DNA of 8,559 bases from Bacteroidales bacterium UBA2030. GTDB taxonomy: Bacteria > Bacteroidota > Bacteroidia > Bacteroidales > TTA-H9. Under the pieces are notes generated by a model, which saw nothing but the letters and a program-made list of their open reading frames with translations, was not told the origin of the DNA and ran no database searches. Both the position numbers and the translations under genes were made by a program. Below, one piece after another: positions 6,808 to 8,559 of the stretch (positions are counted from its first letter, which is position 1; every line of letters starts with the position of its first letter). Where the stretch lies: positions 1 to 8,559 of the forward strand of contig DDBO01000207.1 in NCBI GenBank assembly GCA_002332755.1. Reading direction: 5' to 3'.

Positions 6808-8121
6808 ATGAAAACTCACCATAAAATTATTATCGGAGACAGCCGGCAAATGAATGAATTATCCGATAATTCAGTTCATTTGGTTATTACATCGCCACCT
6901 TATTGGCAGTTAAAAGACTACGGAACAAATAATCAAATCGGCTTCCATGATAATTACGAGAGTTACATCAATAATTTGAATTTAGTATGGAAAGAGTGCT
7001 ACCGTGTATTACATTGCGGTTGCAGGCTTTGTGTAAATATCGGTGACCAATTTGCTCGTTCTGTTTACTATGGGCGTTACAAAGTCATACCTATTCGTGA
7101 AGAGATTATTAAGTTCTGTGAGAATATAGGGTTTGATTACATGGGGGCTATTATTTGGCAAAAAGTGACTACTTCCAACACAACAGGAGGTGGTGTCCAA
7201 ATGGGTAGCTATCCATATCCAAGAAATGGAATTTTGAAATTGGATTATGAGTTTATTCTTGTTTTCAAAAAATTAGGCGACAGTCCTAAACCGACAAATG
7301 AGCAAAAAGAGCTTTCAAAAATGACTGCCGAAGAATGGAATACTTTTTTTGCGGGGCATTGGAATTTTCCGGGGGTTAGACAAAACGGACATATTGCGAT
7401 GTTTCCCGAAGAACTTCCCAAAAGACTAATAAAAATGTTCTCTTTTGTTGGTGAAACGGTTCTCGACCCATTTGCCGGAAGCGGAACAACTGCTTTAGCA
7501 GCAAAAAACACAGATAGAAATTCGATAGGATATGAAATCAATTCTGAGTTCATTCCTATTATTAAAGAGAAATTAGGTGTTTATCAATTGGACCTGAACA
7601 ATACGACTTACGAGTTTTTACTTCAAGAAAAATTGAAAACCGATTTTGAAAAGGAAATTCAGAAATTACCTTACATTTTTAAAGACCCGCATTTATTCGA
7701 CAAAAAAATAGATGTAAAGAAACTTCAATTCGGTTCTAAGATTGACAAGGATAGCTTAAGTAAGAAGGAAGAATTTTTTACTGTAAAAGAAATATTGAGC
7801 CCGGAAAAAATCCGTCTAAGCAATGACCTCATCGTAAAACTTATAGGAATAAAGGTAGACCCGCAAAATTTCAGCAAAGCAATAGCATTTCTGTTAGGGA
7901 AAACCAAAGGAAAACGAGTATTTCTAAAATACGATAAAGTAAAGTATGACAGTGAAAATAACTTGCTTTGCTACCTTTATCTTGAAAATAAAACTTTTAT
8001 CAATGCTCATTTGGTAAAAACCGGTTTAGTGCAAGTAGACACTAATATTGATTTCAAATACAAAGACAAATTTTTAAAACTCCACCGAGAAAATTATGAC
8101 AAAAGAATGGATTTTGAATAG
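6808..8121 (+). CDS. beta-class type II DNA methyltransferase (probable N4-cytosine) with C-terminal SNase-like domain
   Basis: A 437-residue modification enzyme. Motif IV, TSPPYW (28-33), precedes the AdoMet-binding motif I, DPFAGSGTT (220-228), which is the beta-class order. S/T-SPPY with an aromatic after it is typical of m4C enzymes. The region between (about 115-200, including TTGGGVQMGSYPYPRNG and the GHW at 183-185) should hold the target-recognition part. Residues about 325-432 resemble the OB-fold of staphylococcal nuclease: VKLIGI, then KRVFLKYDKVKYDS, LLCYLYLENKTFINAHLVKTGL and FLKLHRE. The nuclease catalytic positions look lost: Arg35 to K344, Asp40 to K349 and Arg87 to N385. The start is fixed by a TAA directly before the ATG. 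The next gene overlaps the 3' end by 26 nt. Sampled GC is about one third, lower than the genes to the left, suggesting acquisition by transfer. The partner endonuclease suggests a CTAG target. Confidence 0.92.
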   Translation: MKTHHKIIIGDSRQMNELSDNSVHLVITSPPYWQLKDYGTNNQIGFHDNYESYINNLNLVWKECYRVLHCGCRLCVNIGDQFARSVYYGRYKVIPIREEIIKFCENIGFDYMGAIIWQKVTTSNTTGGGVQMGSYPYPRNGILKLDYEFILVFKKLGDSPKPTNEQKELSKMTAEEWNTFFAGHWNFPGVRQNGHIAMFPEELPKRLIKMFSFVGETVLDPFAGSGTTALAAKNTDRNSIGYEINSEFIPIIKEKLGVYQLDLNNTTYEFLLQEKLKTDFEKEIQKLPYIFKDPHLFDKKIDVKKLQFGSKIDKDSLSKKEEFFTVKEILSPEKIRLSNDLIVKLIGIKVDPQNFSKAIAFLLGKTKGKRVFLKYDKVKYDSENNLLCYLYLENKTFINAHLVKTGLVQVDTNIDFKYKDKFLKLHRENYDKRMDFE

Positions 8122-8559
8122 CGCGATGAATCGCTTTCAACTTAATTTTAAAAGAAATGTAGGGCCGATTTCTGAATCAATTCGAAAGTGTGCTCCCAGA
8201 AATATTGATGAATGGCGTGATTATTACTTCGAAAATGTAAAACCTAAAGAACACATTATTGGGTTAGGAAAAATACTATATACGAAAATAACGGAAGTAA
8301 TTCAATCAGAGGTTGCAGAAGTAACAGAGCAGGATTGTATTGATTATATGATGCAGCTTGTAATCGACAGGACATATGATGGATATATAACTGAAATACA
8401 AACTATCTATGGACAACTTCAAAATATCTTGAAAGTCAAAATTGAACCTGCACCTGATGAATGGGACAGGTTATTTAATGTTGACTTTTATATTAAAGTC
8501 GGTGAGAAATTTATTGGACTTCAAATAAAGCCTATTTCATTTGGAAGCGGTGTGCAACT
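8096..8559 (+). CDS. MjaI-family type II restriction endonuclease, 5' part (cut by window end)
   Basis: An open frame begins at ATG 8096, 26 nt before the methyltransferase stop and in another frame. It runs 154 codons to the window edge without a stop. The translation shows segments I recognise from the MjaI restriction endonuclease family: EWILNSAMNRFQLN (4-17), VGPISESIRKCAP (22-34), DEWRDYYFENV (38-48), DRTYDGYITEIQTIYGQL (91-108) and PAPDEWDRLFNVDFYIKV (118-135). A PD-(D/E)xK-like core is visible as D130, then Q143-x-K145, with Glu100 as a further acid candidate. MjaI itself cuts CTAG. Starting at 8096 keeps EWILN, which I recall as conserved; the alternative ATG at 8126 would lose it. 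Overlap with the methyltransferase suggests coupled translation, so that modification is made first. The C-terminal part lies outside the window, so intactness is unknown. Confidence 0.85.
   Translation, partial: MTKEWILNSAMNRFQLNFKRNVGPISESIRKCAPRNIDEWRDYYFENVKPKEHIIGLGKILYTKITEVIQSEVAEVTEQDCIDYMMQLVIDRTYDGYITEIQTIYGQLQNILKVKIEPAPDEWDRLFNVDFYIKVGEKFIGLQIKPISFGSGVQ

Noticed and set aside
8126..8559. ATG at 8126 as the endonuclease start
   Set aside because: It would avoid the overlap but lose the EWILN segment that I recall as conserved in the family, so the ATG at 8096 is preferred.

Overview
The window looks like chromosomal DNA from a member of the Bacteroidota. The evidence is a surface protein with a C-terminal type IX secretion (Por) sorting domain, Ig-like repeat and BNR/Asp-box proteins typical of that phylum, a signal peptide with a mature N-terminal Gln, and promoter candidates matching the Bacteroidota -7 consensus TAnnTTTG instead of a sigma70 -10 box. 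Genus cannot be decided from the sequence.

Layout. (1) Positions 1-2596, plus strand: the 3' end of an Ig-like repeat surface protein, then a complete secreted 741-residue Asp-box beta-propeller protein with a type IX sorting tail. (2) A bidirectional hairpin terminator near 2614-2647 separates these from a convergent minus-strand group. (3) Positions 6605 down to 2719, minus strand: a tight four-gene operon, read as DUF2721-like membrane protein, MtaD-type adenosine-derivative deaminase, rimO, and a secreted MORN-repeat protein. Junctions are a 17-nt overlap, a 14-nt overlap and a 12-nt gap. (4) A 202-nt divergent intergenic region (6606-6807) with a promoter candidate on each strand, a direct repeat and a small palindrome. 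(5) Positions 6808-8559, plus strand, clearly AT-richer: a type II restriction-modification pair. It has a beta-class, probably N4-cytosine, DNA methyltransferase with an extra C-terminal domain resembling a degenerate staphylococcal-nuclease fold. An overlapping MjaI-family restriction endonuclease gene follows and is cut by the window edge.

How the genes may work together. The methyltransferase protects the site that the endonuclease cuts. By family analogy that site is probably CTAG, and by my reading CTAG does not occur once in the window. In the operon, RimO consumes S-adenosylmethionine both as methyl donor and as radical source, releasing S-adenosylhomocysteine and 5'-deoxyadenosine. 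The overlapping deaminase belongs to the family that acts on such adenosine by-products, so a salvage link is plausible. The DUF2721 and MORN proteins have no visible biochemical link to that chemistry.

The most unusual features are the methyltransferase / dead-nuclease-like fusion, the complete absence of CTAG, and the deaminase-rimO overlap. No CRISPR array, tRNA, rRNA, transposase or prophage gene was seen.
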